The position numbers and the translations under genes are program-made. From Pseudomonas hunanensis (GTDB taxonomy: Bacteria; Pseudomonadota; Gammaproteobacteria; Pseudomonadales; Pseudomonadaceae), in the NCBI RefSeq assembly GCF_013393325.1, contig NZ_QJRC01000095.1, positions 496,001 to 560,000 on the forward strand: a stretch of 64,000 nt of DNA, given 5' to 3'. The notes beneath the pieces were generated by a model, which did not search any database, was not told where the DNA came from, and worked only from the letters and a program-made list of their open reading frames with translations. Shown one piece after another: positions 24,976 to 32,984 of the stretch (its first letter is position 1; each line of letters opens with the position of its first letter).

Positions 24976-25746
24976 TCAGCGAGCACTCCACTGCGGCTTG
25001 CGCTTCTCGCCAAAGGCCCGACGCCCTTCCATTCGATCTTCGCTGAAGGCGTAAGCCTCGATCAATTCAAATCGGGTACTCAAAGCTGCTTCCAGTGGAT
25101 CTGCCAAACAGCGTAGTACCGCCTCTTTAGCCGCCTGATTCGCCAGTGGCGACGCGCTGGCGATGCGACTTGCCCAAGTCATCGCCGAGTCCAGTAGCGT
25201 ATCCATTTCGACGACTTCGTTAACTAGGCCGTAATCGAATGCTTTTGCTGCAGTTAGCCGGTCCCCAGTCAGGATCATGCCCATTGCGATCCGGTAGGGC
25301 AATTGTCGAATCGCCCGGTGCATGATGCCCGCCTCGCCGATAATGCCCGCTTTAGTTTCCGGCATGCCAAACTGTGCAGTGTCTGCAGCGACAATAACGT
25401 CGGCGCACATAGCCAGCTCAAAGCCGCCGCCAAGCACATAGCCCTGGACTGCTGCAACCAGAGGTTTCTTGAGCTTGAGCAGAGGCCCCCCTACACCGGT
25501 CAGTCCACCGCCCAATGCCAACCGCCCCGTGTTCTCAGCCTCAGCAGCGATGTCTCCACCGGCGCAAAATGCCTTCTCCCCTTCGGCCGAGAGCACTGCA
25601 ACCCAGATTTCCGGGTTGTTGTTGATATCGGTCCACGCGTCCAGCAACATCCGATCCATTTCTGCACTGATGGCATTAAGTGATTTCGGCCGGTTAAGGC
25701 GCACATGGGCAATATGCCCTTCAACTGTGTATTCCACGTCAGCCAT
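24976..25746 (-). CDS. Enoyl-CoA hydratase/isomerase
   Basis: The 256-aa crotonase has the oxyanion-hole loop EKAFCAGGDIAAEAE and both hydratase glutamates, in GYVLGGGFELAMCADV and QFGMPETKAGIIGEAG. It most likely hydrates an unsaturated acyl-CoA in ring-fragment degradation. It starts at 25746 with AAGGAG; the upstream frame overlaps the preceding gene and is not used. It is the third gene in a minus-strand operon with an NTF2-like protein and a second crotonase. Confidence 0.85.
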   Translation of the reverse strand: MADVEYTVEGHIAHVRLNRPKSLNAISAEMDRMLLDAWTDINNNPEIWVAVLSAEGEKAFCAGGDIAAEAENTGRLALGGGLTGVGGPLLKLKKPLVAAVQGYVLGGGFELAMCADVIVAADTAQFGMPETKAGIIGEAGIMHRAIRQLPYRIAMGMILTGDRLTAAKAFDYGLVNEVVEMDTLLDSAMTWASRIASASPLANQAAKEAVLRCLADPLEAALSTRFELIEAYAFSEDRMEGRRAFGEKRKPQWSAR

Positions 25747-25750
25747 GGTC

Positions 25751-26611
25751 TTACTCCTTTTCTTTTTGTTGGTTGGGGACAAGCGGAGTGGTGCGAGGCA
25801 CTCGATACTTACGCAAGGCTTCCTTCATGCCGACCTCGGTAATCCAATGCTTCAGATCGATCACCGGCTGTGACAGATGCAACAAGGCGTCCATCTGCGC
25901 CACCTCACCCGCCGCCGCCCGCAAACCGTTGCCCTCGCATGCGCGGTTGATGGCAAGCTTTTTAATTCGAAGCACTGGAGGGGGGATCAAAGCAATGCGC
26001 TCGGCCAGGCTGCTGACTGCGTCAATCAGCTGGTCCGCTGGCACGCTGTGGTTGGCCCACCCCCACTCGACAGCAGTTGGTCCATCGATGCTATTACCGG
26101 GCACGAAGGCGAGCTCCTTCGCTCGTTTTGGGCCAACCAGCGGTGCCCATAACGGAGCGATATATCCGCCCCCGATTGGTAGTCCTGGCTCGCCGATACG
26201 GGCGTCATCGGCAACAATGGTAATGTCGGCATAGACGCACATTTGCGTTGCCCCCGCGATGCAATAGCCATGTACCGCAGCGATTACGGGCTTGGGATGA
26301 TCCCAGATCGCCAGGTAGCGGTTGACATTGCGCTGCAGACGCTCGCGATCAGCAATAGGATCACTGATAGCAGTCAGCTTACCGACCTGATCCAGGTCGT
26401 AGCCCGCAGAGAATCCTGCACCTTCACCGCGGATGGCCAAAACCGGCCCACCCTGGTCTTTCAAGCGCTCCAGCGCATCGGAAAACTCATCAAGCAACTC
26501 GTTGGACAGTGCGTTGGCCTTGTCCGGCCTATTCAGCACGATCCAGGTTAAGGGCCCCGCATGCTCGATGCGCAGGGTGCGGTAAGCTGGGATCGATGGC
26601 CGGTCCATCAT
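25751..26611 (-). CDS. Crotonase-superfamily protein lacking both catalytic Glu (possible C-C hydrolase)
   Basis: The 286-aa crotonase fold has ANALSNELLDEFSDALERL, GAGFSAGYDL and HGYCIAGATQMCVYADI. The positions of the two hydratase glutamates read AGATQMC and IGEPGLPIGGG, so neither catalytic Glu is in its usual place. Known crotonases without them include the beta-diketone hydrolase 6-oxocamphor hydrolase and thioesterase-like members. In this terpene-like context a ring-opening retro-Claisen role is plausible but unproven. The start ATG overlaps the preceding gene's TGA (ATGATG at 26611). Confidence 0.75.
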   Translation of the reverse strand: MMDRPSIPAYRTLRIEHAGPLTWIVLNRPDKANALSNELLDEFSDALERLKDQGGPVLAIRGEGAGFSAGYDLDQVGKLTAISDPIADRERLQRNVNRYLAIWDHPKPVIAAVHGYCIAGATQMCVYADITIVADDARIGEPGLPIGGGYIAPLWAPLVGPKRAKELAFVPGNSIDGPTAVEWGWANHSVPADQLIDAVSSLAERIALIPPPVLRIKKLAINRACEGNGLRAAAGEVAQMDALLHLSQPVIDLKHWITEVGMKEALRKYRVPRTTPLVPNQQKEKE

Positions 26612-27078
26612 GCACGACCGATTGGCAGGGTCGATTTGACGTGAAAATCCTGGACGCCCGTAGTGCGCAGCTCCCGTCGCTTGAACCGCCATTGGCCGTC
26701 CACCTTCACGACCACGTCATGGTATTGACCGAACAGGTAGCCATCCGGACGCTCGCGGGTATAGCGGTGCCACGCATAAAGCACCGAGCACAGCTTGGCC
26801 TCGGTGGGACTTACGAAGTCGATGACGGTATTTGAAACGTGATGACTGGTTGCCACGAAGTAAGTCCCTACACCCTCCAGGGTCTTGCAGTAGGCCTCTT
26901 TGCCTTCAGCACCAAAGTCCGGCCCATAGATCACTGTGCAGTCCTCCACGAAGAGGTCAGCCAACTGCTGGGTATGGTTCATGTCCAGATGAAAAGCGTA
27001 TTCGTACAGCAGCCGACGGATAGCCTCGGAGTCAATAAGCTTCTGAATTTGTTCTTGTTTTTCAGCTTGAAGGTCCAT
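26608..27078 (-). CDS. NTF2-like (SnoaL-type) protein A
   Basis: The 156-aa protein has the cone-shaped NTF2-like fold pattern: IRRLLYEYAFHLDMNHTQQLADLFVEDCTV at the front and YHDVVVKVDGQWRFKRREL at the end. The superfamily includes ketosteroid isomerase, limonene-epoxide hydrolase, dehydratases and non-catalytic pocket proteins. It is first gene of the minus-strand operon with two crotonases, under operators at 27097-27195. The ATG at 27078 with AAGGTG is preferred to a TTG two codons earlier. Confidence 0.8.
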   Translation of the reverse strand: MDLQAEKQEQIQKLIDSEAIRRLLYEYAFHLDMNHTQQLADLFVEDCTVIYGPDFGAEGKEAYCKTLEGVGTYFVATSHHVSNTVIDFVSPTEAKLCSVLYAWHRYTRERPDGYLFGQYHDVVVKVDGQWRFKRRELRTTGVQDFHVKSTLPIGRA

Positions 27079-27096
27079 TTGCAATCACCTTTTTTG

Positions 27097-27112
27097 TCAA
27101 CGTGAGTGTTGA
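27097..27112. promoter_or_regulatory. Island operator 4: TCAAC-GTGAGT-GTTGA
   Basis: A perfect palindrome starting 19 bp upstream of the NTF2-like gene. On the minus strand the TTGACA at its edge lies too close to the start to be that gene's -35, so binding here should block initiation or the early transcript. Confidence 0.8.
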
Positions 27113-27125
27113 TAGTAGGCAGTAA

Positions 27126-27141
27126 TCAACAGACGTGTCAA
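27126..27141. promoter_or_regulatory. Degenerate island operator 5: TCAAC-AGACGT-GTCAA
   Basis: The left half matches; the right half reads GTCAA instead of GTTGA. It sits between the perfect copies 4 and 6. It may be a weak co-operative site or chance. Confidence 0.4.
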
Positions 27142-27179
27142 CGCGATCACTCAGACAAAAACTCCCGAATGCGAGCAGA

Positions 27180-27195
27180 TCAACATCAATGTTGA
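27180..27195. promoter_or_regulatory. Island operator 6: TCAAC-ATCAAT-GTTGA
   Basis: A perfect palindrome 96 bp upstream of the CoA-ligase start at 27291, serving the rightward transcript. Confidence 0.8.
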
Positions 27196-27290
27196 CCGCC
27201 TGTTTGAGCAGTGGCATTGTTAAGGACAAGATCAATAAAAACAGAACGGCAATCACCACGCGGACTTGCCGATTCGGAGCAGGAGGTTGC

Positions 27291-28958
27291 ATGACAAGTC
27301 GTTTTGATTGGTGTGAAGTCACGACCCTTGGCGATTTGCTGGTACGCGGAGCCCAGCAGCATCCCGATCGGGTGGCGGTTGCTTTCACCGATTCCTGCCA
27401 TACCTATGCCGAGCTGTATCAGGGTGCTGTGACCATCGCACGAGGATTGCATGCCTTGGGCATACAACCTGGCGAGCACGTTGGGCTGATGGCTGCCAAC
27501 AGCCCGGAGTTCATTGAAGCGCTGTTTGCCATCGCTTTTTTGGGCTGCGTGACGGTACCGCTCAATGCCCGACACAAAGCAACTGAACTCGCCTACATCA
27601 CCACCAACGCAAACCTGGTTGCAATTTTAACGACCGCCAATGCTGAGGAATATGTCGATTTCACCTCGGTATTTCGCACAGCCTTGCCTGAATTGTCCCA
27701 ACAAACGGACCCAACATGCCTCGCATTGACCCAGGCTCCGCTGCTACGCAACACGGTTTTACTCCGTGGGGATGACCGTAGTGGATTCCTAGGACGCCCA
27801 GCATTCGACGTACTCGCTGGACAGGTCTCCGCCGAGGACATCGAACAGCTTCGGCGCCGCGTTCGCGTGCGCGACATTGCAATCATCATGTACACCTCGG
27901 GCACCACCGCCCACCCGAAGGGTTGCATGTTGTCTCACGAAGCGATGACACGCGGCCCGGTCGACCGAGCCAGCACGCGCCTGGCGGTGGCAGAACACGA
28001 TGTGAGTTGGGGGGCAGGGCCTCTGTTCCATATTGGCTCACTCGCCCCCTTTGTCGGCAGCATCGGCGCAGGCGGAACATACCTGACCGACCATTACTTC
28101 GAAGCTGGGCGTGCGCTGAAGCTGCTTGCCGAACACCATGCCACGGTGATCTGGCCTTGGTTCCCCGCGATTGTCCAGGCCTTGATCGACCACCCTGATT
28201 TCGATTCAGCAAATTTGAAGAGCATCGAACGCGTAGTACTGATTGGCCCCAAACCCATGGTTGAACGCGTTCAGCGGCTATTCCCGCAAGCAGAGGTTGC
28301 TCAAGCTTGCGGCATGACTGAAACCGCTGGCATTTTTGCCCTCAGCAATGTCGACGAGTCACCGCTCAGCAAAGCAACCACTCAAGGTCGGGCGGTGCCG
28401 GGTATCGAGGTCAAGATTGCCAGCTTGGATACCGGAGGTGTCGCCGCTCCGGGCGAGGTCGGTGAGATCTTGGTGCGCGGTTACTGCGTCATGGAAGGCT
28501 ACTACAACGACGAAGCAAAAACCCGGGAAGCTATGGACAGGGAGGGCTGGCTTCACACCGGCGACTTGTATAGCGCCACGGTCGACGGCTCCCTGGTCTT
28601 CAGCGGACGCCTGAAGGACATGCTGAAAGTTGGCGGCGAAAACGTCGCGGCCATCGAAATCGAGGCGTTTCTCTGCGAGCACCCAGCGGTCAAACTTGCT
28701 GAGGTCGTTGGCTCGCCTGATGACCGTCTGGACGAAGTCCCGATTGCCTTTGTCGAGCTACGTGCTGGGCACGAATTGCAAGCGGCGGAGCTGATCGCTT
28801 TCTGTAACGGTCGCATCGCAAGCTTCAAAATTCCCCGTGCAGTGTATTTCATGACGTCGGAGCAGTGGCCCATGTCGGCAACCAAAGTGGATAAGCGTGC
28901 GCTACGTGCACTGATCGCAGACGCACACTCCCCACAGTTGCTCGCCCAATCTTCTTGA
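27291..28958 (+). CDS. Acyl-CoA synthetase (AMP-forming ligase)
   Basis: The 555-aa ANL-superfamily enzyme has the P-loop IIMYTSGTTAHPKGCMLSH, the ACGMTETAG motif (GMTET) and EGWLHTGDLYS. The hinge region is FSGRLKDMLKVGGENVA and the C-terminal Lys motif is in PMSATKVDKRAL (Lys after the usual P-x-TxxGK-type segment). It activates a carboxylic acid as the CoA thioester, presumably the acid released after ring opening. The ATG at 27291 has GGAGG. It begins a five-gene operon ending with the ferredoxin. Confidence 0.9.
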   Translation: MTSRFDWCEVTTLGDLLVRGAQQHPDRVAVAFTDSCHTYAELYQGAVTIARGLHALGIQPGEHVGLMAANSPEFIEALFAIAFLGCVTVPLNARHKATELAYITTNANLVAILTTANAEEYVDFTSVFRTALPELSQQTDPTCLALTQAPLLRNTVLLRGDDRSGFLGRPAFDVLAGQVSAEDIEQLRRRVRVRDIAIIMYTSGTTAHPKGCMLSHEAMTRGPVDRASTRLAVAEHDVSWGAGPLFHIGSLAPFVGSIGAGGTYLTDHYFEAGRALKLLAEHHATVIWPWFPAIVQALIDHPDFDSANLKSIERVVLIGPKPMVERVQRLFPQAEVAQACGMTETAGIFALSNVDESPLSKATTQGRAVPGIEVKIASLDTGGVAAPGEVGEILVRGYCVMEGYYNDEAKTREAMDREGWLHTGDLYSATVDGSLVFSGRLKDMLKVGGENVAAIEIEAFLCEHPAVKLAEVVGSPDDRLDEVPIAFVELRAGHELQAAELIAFCNGRIASFKIPRAVYFMTSEQWPMSATKVDKRALRALIADAHSPQLLAQSS

Positions 28959-28994
28959 AATCTACGCAACTACGTTGCAGACAGGACACCTCAC

Positions 28995-29666
28995 ATGTTG
29001 CCAGTCGACGATATTCTCTCGTTTCAAGAAATTGAACTGCAGGTTAACCAGCTGCTCGACGGCAGTGCTGAAGGGGAACCACTCTCGGCATTGGAATGCG
29101 CGCTGATCAATCTGGCGGTGCACGCTTCCCCGGCAACTTTGGACCTTGGCGCAACGGAGCACTATGCGAGCCAAGCTCTGGAAGCAGGGGCAACGGCAGA
29201 GCAGGTCCATGAAGTGCTGCTTTTGGTATCTGGCCTAGGCGTCCATACCCTGCTGGTTGGAAGCCCCAGAATCGGGCAAATGCTCAAAGACGCCCAACAC
29301 TCCAGTATGACCTGCCCACTGGACGATGAACGCCAGGGACTACTGGCTAAGTATGTGGGTGATGATCCGTATTGGAAGTCGATGGAGAAAGAGTTTCCAG
29401 GTTTTCTCGATAGTCTGTTGCGGCTATCACCGATAGGTTTTGAAGCCTTTTTCAATTACTGCGCGGTACCGTGGAAAACCGGCGCTCTACGTGCGCTCAC
29501 CAAGGAGCTGATCTCCCTGGCCGTGGACGCCACGCCTTCACACCGATTCCTGCCTGGCTTACGACTACATGTGCGTAATGCCCTAAAGCTTGGCGCCACA
29601 CGTACTGTGATACTGCAGGCTTTGGATCTGGCTGGCCGCTCAACGTTTCACCGCGGGGTTCGCTAA
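28995..29666 (+). CDS. Carboxymuconolactone-decarboxylase-family protein
   Basis: The 223-aa protein carries two CMD/AhpD-like helical repeats (about 25-95 and 135-220), recognisable from ALINLAVHASPATLDLGATEHYASQALEAGAT and LRALTKELISLAVDATPSHRF. The CxxC redox pair of AhpD peroxidase partners is absent, so a decarboxylase, lactone-acting or structural role is more likely. It lies between the CoA ligase and an SDR in one operon. The exact reaction is unknown, and the ribosome site is weak. Confidence 0.78.
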   Translation: MLPVDDILSFQEIELQVNQLLDGSAEGEPLSALECALINLAVHASPATLDLGATEHYASQALEAGATAEQVHEVLLLVSGLGVHTLLVGSPRIGQMLKDAQHSSMTCPLDDERQGLLAKYVGDDPYWKSMEKEFPGFLDSLLRLSPIGFEAFFNYCAVPWKTGALRALTKELISLAVDATPSHRFLPGLRLHVRNALKLGATRTVILQALDLAGRSTFHRGVR

Positions 29667-29734
29667 CCTGACTCCCGCTCGGTTTCGCTACTGAACTTGA
29701 AAACAATAAATCCAAACAGCAAGGGAAGACAGCA

Positions 29735-30520
29735 ATGAGCAGACTCGCAGGAAAAGTTGCCTTGGTTACCGGTGCCGGCAAAGGACAAGGTGCAGCCGAG
29801 GCACGACTGATGGCCCAGTACGGGGCCAAAGTCATCGCCACAGACATCGACTTCGAAAGTGTCAGCGCAGTGGTGGCCGACATCAACCGGGAATACCCCG
29901 GAGCTGCGCTGGCGTTGAAACATGATGTCGCCTCCAAAGCCAGTTGGCTGGCAGTCGTGGAGGCAGCAGTTGATGCCTATGGGCCCATCAACGTCTTGGT
30001 CAACAACGCAGGAATTCTTGCACCCGCCACATACGATATCCTTACCTACGAACAGTGGTCGCGCATCATGGACGTGAATGCCTGGAGCCAGTTCGTCGGC
30101 ATGCAGACTGTGATCCCTCACATGAAAAACGCCGGGATCGGCTCCATTGTCAACATTGCTTCTTTGGCTACGGTGAACGCCTGCGGGCGCTTCACTGCCT
30201 ACACCGCCAGCAAGGGTGCAGTTGATGCACTTTCCAGAGCCGCAGCCATCGAATTGGCGCCTTTTAACATCCGGGTCAACTCGATCAACCCGGGCGTCAT
30301 CCATACTGCAATGGTGGATGAGGCGTTTCCAAACCAGGCCGCGATGGATGCAGTCGCGGCCGCCCAACCACTGAAGCGCTTGGGCAAGCCGATTGACGTG
30401 GCTTACCTGGTGGTCTATCTGGCCAGCGACGAAGCGTACTTCACCACCGGAACAGCTCAGAACATCGATGGCGGACTGTCCGTGATGGGCGGTGTTTCGC
30501 CGCAATTGGAACGGAGTTGA
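29735..30520 (+). CDS. Short-chain dehydrogenase/reductase (paralogue B)
   Basis: The 261-aa classical SDR has cofactor motif TGAGKGQG, Asp-Ile-Asp after the second strand (NAD-type), NNAG, and Ser plus YTASK catalytic residues. It is strongly similar along its length to the SDR at 17037-17819, pointing to a duplication within or before the island. It probably oxidises a second hydroxyl or the other stereoisomer in the pathway. It has an AAGGGAAG site and is followed by the ferredoxin-reductase gene after 4 bp. Confidence 0.9.
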   Translation: MSRLAGKVALVTGAGKGQGAAEARLMAQYGAKVIATDIDFESVSAVVADINREYPGAALALKHDVASKASWLAVVEAAVDAYGPINVLVNNAGILAPATYDILTYEQWSRIMDVNAWSQFVGMQTVIPHMKNAGIGSIVNIASLATVNACGRFTAYTASKGAVDALSRAAAIELAPFNIRVNSINPGVIHTAMVDEAFPNQAAMDAVAAAQPLKRLGKPIDVAYLVVYLASDEAYFTTGTAQNIDGGLSVMGGVSPQLERS

Positions 30521-30524
30521 CGCG

Positions 30525-31811
30525 ATGGAAAGCAATAGCCCAGAGCGTCCCATCGAACAATTGCTGGTGATCGGTACCGGGTGTGCCGGCGTAGAAACAG
30601 CACTGGCTGCGCGCAGCGAGGGGTGGCAGGGAGGTATCACTCTCATCGGTGATGAACACGACTTACCCTATCATCGGCCACCGCTCTCCAAAGGCTACCT
30701 CGCCGGCACGACCTCGCGAGACGCGCTCAGCCAGCGAACGCTCGCCACCTTCGAAAACGCTGATATCCACCTGCATCTGGGGGTGAGGATAACAGCAATC
30801 GATCGCTGCGCTCGTAGCGTCAGCCTGACCGACGGAACCTGCTTACCCTACGACCGCCTCGTACTCGCTACGGGCGGAAAGCCTCGCACGCTAGGGGGAC
30901 TCGATCACCAACGCATAGCTAACCTGCATTACCTTCGAACAACCGAACATGCCGATCGCTTGCGAAGCGCTTTAATGCCAGGCCATCGATTGATAGTCAT
31001 AGGTGGTGGGTACATCGGTTTGGAGGTCGCTGCCACCGCCATCAAAGCCGGATTGGAAGTGACAATACTCGAGTCCGCACCGCGCGTGTTGGCCAGAGTC
31101 ACGGCTCCAGTGCTCTCGCAGTTTTACGAGGATGTCCATCGTGGGCACGGCGTGAACATTCGCACAAGCGAGCAAATCACCCATTTTGAACTAGACGAAA
31201 CCTCCATGGCGATTCGAGCGATTCATTGTCTGGACGGCACCCGTCTGCCCGCAGACCTGGTGGTCATTGGTATCGGCCTCGAACCCAATATCGAGTTGGC
31301 CGCCACTGCTGGGTTGGAAGTTCAGGATGGCATTGTCGTCAACACTACTATGCAGACTGCGGATGCACGCATTTACGCAGCCGGCGATTGTGCCCGAAGC
31401 GTCAGTACGCTTTATGAGCGTAGTGTGCGAGTAGAGTCTGTTCCGAATGCCCTGGAACAAGCGCGAAAAATAGCTGCTCTGCTCAATGGCAAAATTCCCC
31501 GTCCAGATGGGCCGCCTTGGTTCTGGTCGGATCAATATGATCTTAGCCTCAAGATGGTTGGATTATCCGCTGGCTATGACCAGCTGGTTATTCGCGGTTC
31601 GGTGGTGGACAGGTCCTTCTGCGCTTTTTATTTACAGAATGAGCGCATTCTGGCTGTGGATACAGTAAACCGAGCAGTGGAATTCAACTTGAGCAAACGA
31701 TTGATTGCCCTGCAGACACCGGTAGATCCCGTACAGCTGGCTGATGACGCCGTACCCTTCAAAGATCTCGTCAACCGATACCTTGCTTCCCTCACACCAA
31801 CCCAACCGTAA
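30525..31811 (+). CDS. Putidaredoxin-reductase-like FAD ferredoxin reductase
   Basis: The 428-aa enzyme has the FAD-binding GTGCAG at residues 17-22, YHRPPLSKGYLAG, ATGGKPR, the NAD-binding VIGGGYIGLEVAATAIKAG, and the second FAD motif YAAGDCAR. The family ending ESVPNALEQARKIAALL is followed by PWFWSDQYDLSLKMVGLS, as in CamA (PdR). It passes electrons from NADH to the [2Fe-2S] ferredoxin encoded next, hence to the P450. The start at 30525 has GGAG. It is co-transcribed with the SDR and ferredoxin, but not with the P450, which is five kilobases away in another operon. Confidence 0.93.
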   Translation: MESNSPERPIEQLLVIGTGCAGVETALAARSEGWQGGITLIGDEHDLPYHRPPLSKGYLAGTTSRDALSQRTLATFENADIHLHLGVRITAIDRCARSVSLTDGTCLPYDRLVLATGGKPRTLGGLDHQRIANLHYLRTTEHADRLRSALMPGHRLIVIGGGYIGLEVAATAIKAGLEVTILESAPRVLARVTAPVLSQFYEDVHRGHGVNIRTSEQITHFELDETSMAIRAIHCLDGTRLPADLVVIGIGLEPNIELAATAGLEVQDGIVVNTTMQTADARIYAAGDCARSVSTLYERSVRVESVPNALEQARKIAALLNGKIPRPDGPPWFWSDQYDLSLKMVGLSAGYDQLVIRGSVVDRSFCAFYLQNERILAVDTVNRAVEFNLSKRLIALQTPVDPVQLADDAVPFKDLVNRYLASLTPTQP

Positions 31812-31837
31812 CAACAATAACAAAGCGGAGTTAAGAG

Positions 31838-32161
31838 ATGCCCAAAGCCACGTTTGTTCTGCCGGACAATTCCGTGCAGGAAATGGAAGTACCGATTGGC
31901 ACCAGCTTGATGCAGATTGCCGTATCACAAGGCATGCATGAAATTGTCGGTGACTGTGGTGGCAGTGCCAGTTGCGCAACGTGTCATGTGTATGTCGAGG
32001 GCAGCTGGCTTGGCAAATTGACGCCCATGTCTGACAACGAAAACCAAATGCTGGAATGTACATCTGCTCCTCGACAAGCCAACAGCCGGTTAAGCTGCCA
32101 AATCATCATGAGTACAGCATTGGACGGTATCGAGGTGACGGTTGCCGAAAGCCAGTGGTGA
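31838..32161 (+). CDS. Putidaredoxin-like [2Fe-2S] ferredoxin
   Basis: The 107-aa adrenodoxin-type ferredoxin has cluster ligands Cys40, Cys46, Cys49 and Cys87 in GDCGGSASCATCHVY and RLSCQ. Asp39 equals Asp38 of putidaredoxin, and the protein ends in SQW, so Trp107 matches the C-terminal Trp106 needed for electron transfer to P450cam. Conservation of these partner-specific residues argues that it serves the CYP101 enzyme at 23.7 kb. It has a good GGAG ribosome site and is the last gene of the operon. Confidence 0.95.
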   Translation: MPKATFVLPDNSVQEMEVPIGTSLMQIAVSQGMHEIVGDCGGSASCATCHVYVEGSWLGKLTPMSDNENQMLECTSAPRQANSRLSCQIIMSTALDGIEVTVAESQW

Positions 32162-32200
32162 CTCCTGCCTGCAGGGGGCTGCCAGCAGAGCCCCCTTCTC

Positions 32201-32851
32201 TCATCGCTGCTCGAACCCGTCGAAGAATATCTTGCAGAAAGCTTGCGCCACTGCTTCAGCGCTCTTGCCAGTACCCGGTTTGTACCAGCGATGTGACCAG
32301 TTGAACATACCAAACAGAGCATTGGCGGCCAACCCAGGAGAAATATCGCTGCGGAATAGGCCGTCCTCAATACCCTTCTTGAATAATGTAATGACAACTT
32401 TCTCGAAGCGCTGAGTCTGGCGCACCATTTCCTGCGCCCATACCGACTCCTGCTCGGCGACTGCGTGCATTTCCTCCTGAATGTAGAGGTACATATACGG
32501 GTAGTTTTCATCGTAGGAACGCATCAACAACGTCACCAGTTGCTCGAGCTTTTCCTTGGGGTTGAGTGAGCGCATGCGCATAAGCCGCTCAGCCTCCGTT
32601 GTGTTTGCATCAAGGACGCCCTTGATTGCTTCACGGAAAAACTCTTCTTTGTTGTCGACGTAGTAATAGATACTCGCACGATCCATGCCGGCGGCAGCGG
32701 CGATCTCGTTGAGCGTGGTTGCTTGATAACCTTTTTCCTTGAACAATACCGCCGCGACCCGGATGAGTTCATCGCGCTTATTCTTATATTCTATGCCCCC
32801 TTCTGCCTGGGCAGCTTTACGGCGTCGGGCTATGTTGCTTTTTTGAATCAT
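32201..32851 (-). CDS. TetR-family regulator, candidate master regulator of the island
   Basis: The 216-aa protein has an N-terminal TetR HTH (about residues 26-72: RDELIRVAAVLFKEKGYQATTLNEIAAAAGMDRASIYYYVDNKEEF) and a C-terminal ligand domain of the KstR2/TetR_C type (FNWSHRWYKPG). KstR2-like proteins respond to CoA thioesters of ring fragments. It is convergent with the ferredoxin operon and sits centrally in the island. TetR dimers bind palindromes of the size of TCAAC-N6-GTTGA, so it is the best candidate ligand for those sites, although no copy precedes its own gene. Confidence 0.85.
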   Translation of the reverse strand: MIQKSNIARRRKAAQAEGGIEYKNKRDELIRVAAVLFKEKGYQATTLNEIAAAAGMDRASIYYYVDNKEEFFREAIKGVLDANTTEAERLMRMRSLNPKEKLEQLVTLLMRSYDENYPYMYLYIQEEMHAVAEQESVWAQEMVRQTQRFEKVVITLFKKGIEDGLFRSDISPGLAANALFGMFNWSHRWYKPGTGKSAEAVAQAFCKIFFDGFEQR

Positions 32852-32984
32852 CGGTCTAGGGGTCCACGTCTGAGATATGGAGTCAATCGATTACTATACG
32901 CGTAAGGTCACCCCAATGTAACCATCAGGGCGACCGTCTTGCTTCTGTTGCAGAAAGTGGCCACGACCGGCGCCCGGTAGCTGC

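Noticed and set aside
29663..30646. 327-codon minus-strand frame over SDR paralogue B
   Set aside because: Antisense of a conserved SDR; no domain features of its own.
32868..32895. AATCGATT palindrome upstream of the TetR gene as its operator
   Set aside because: Only eight bases are symmetrical and the flanks are out of register; not convincing.
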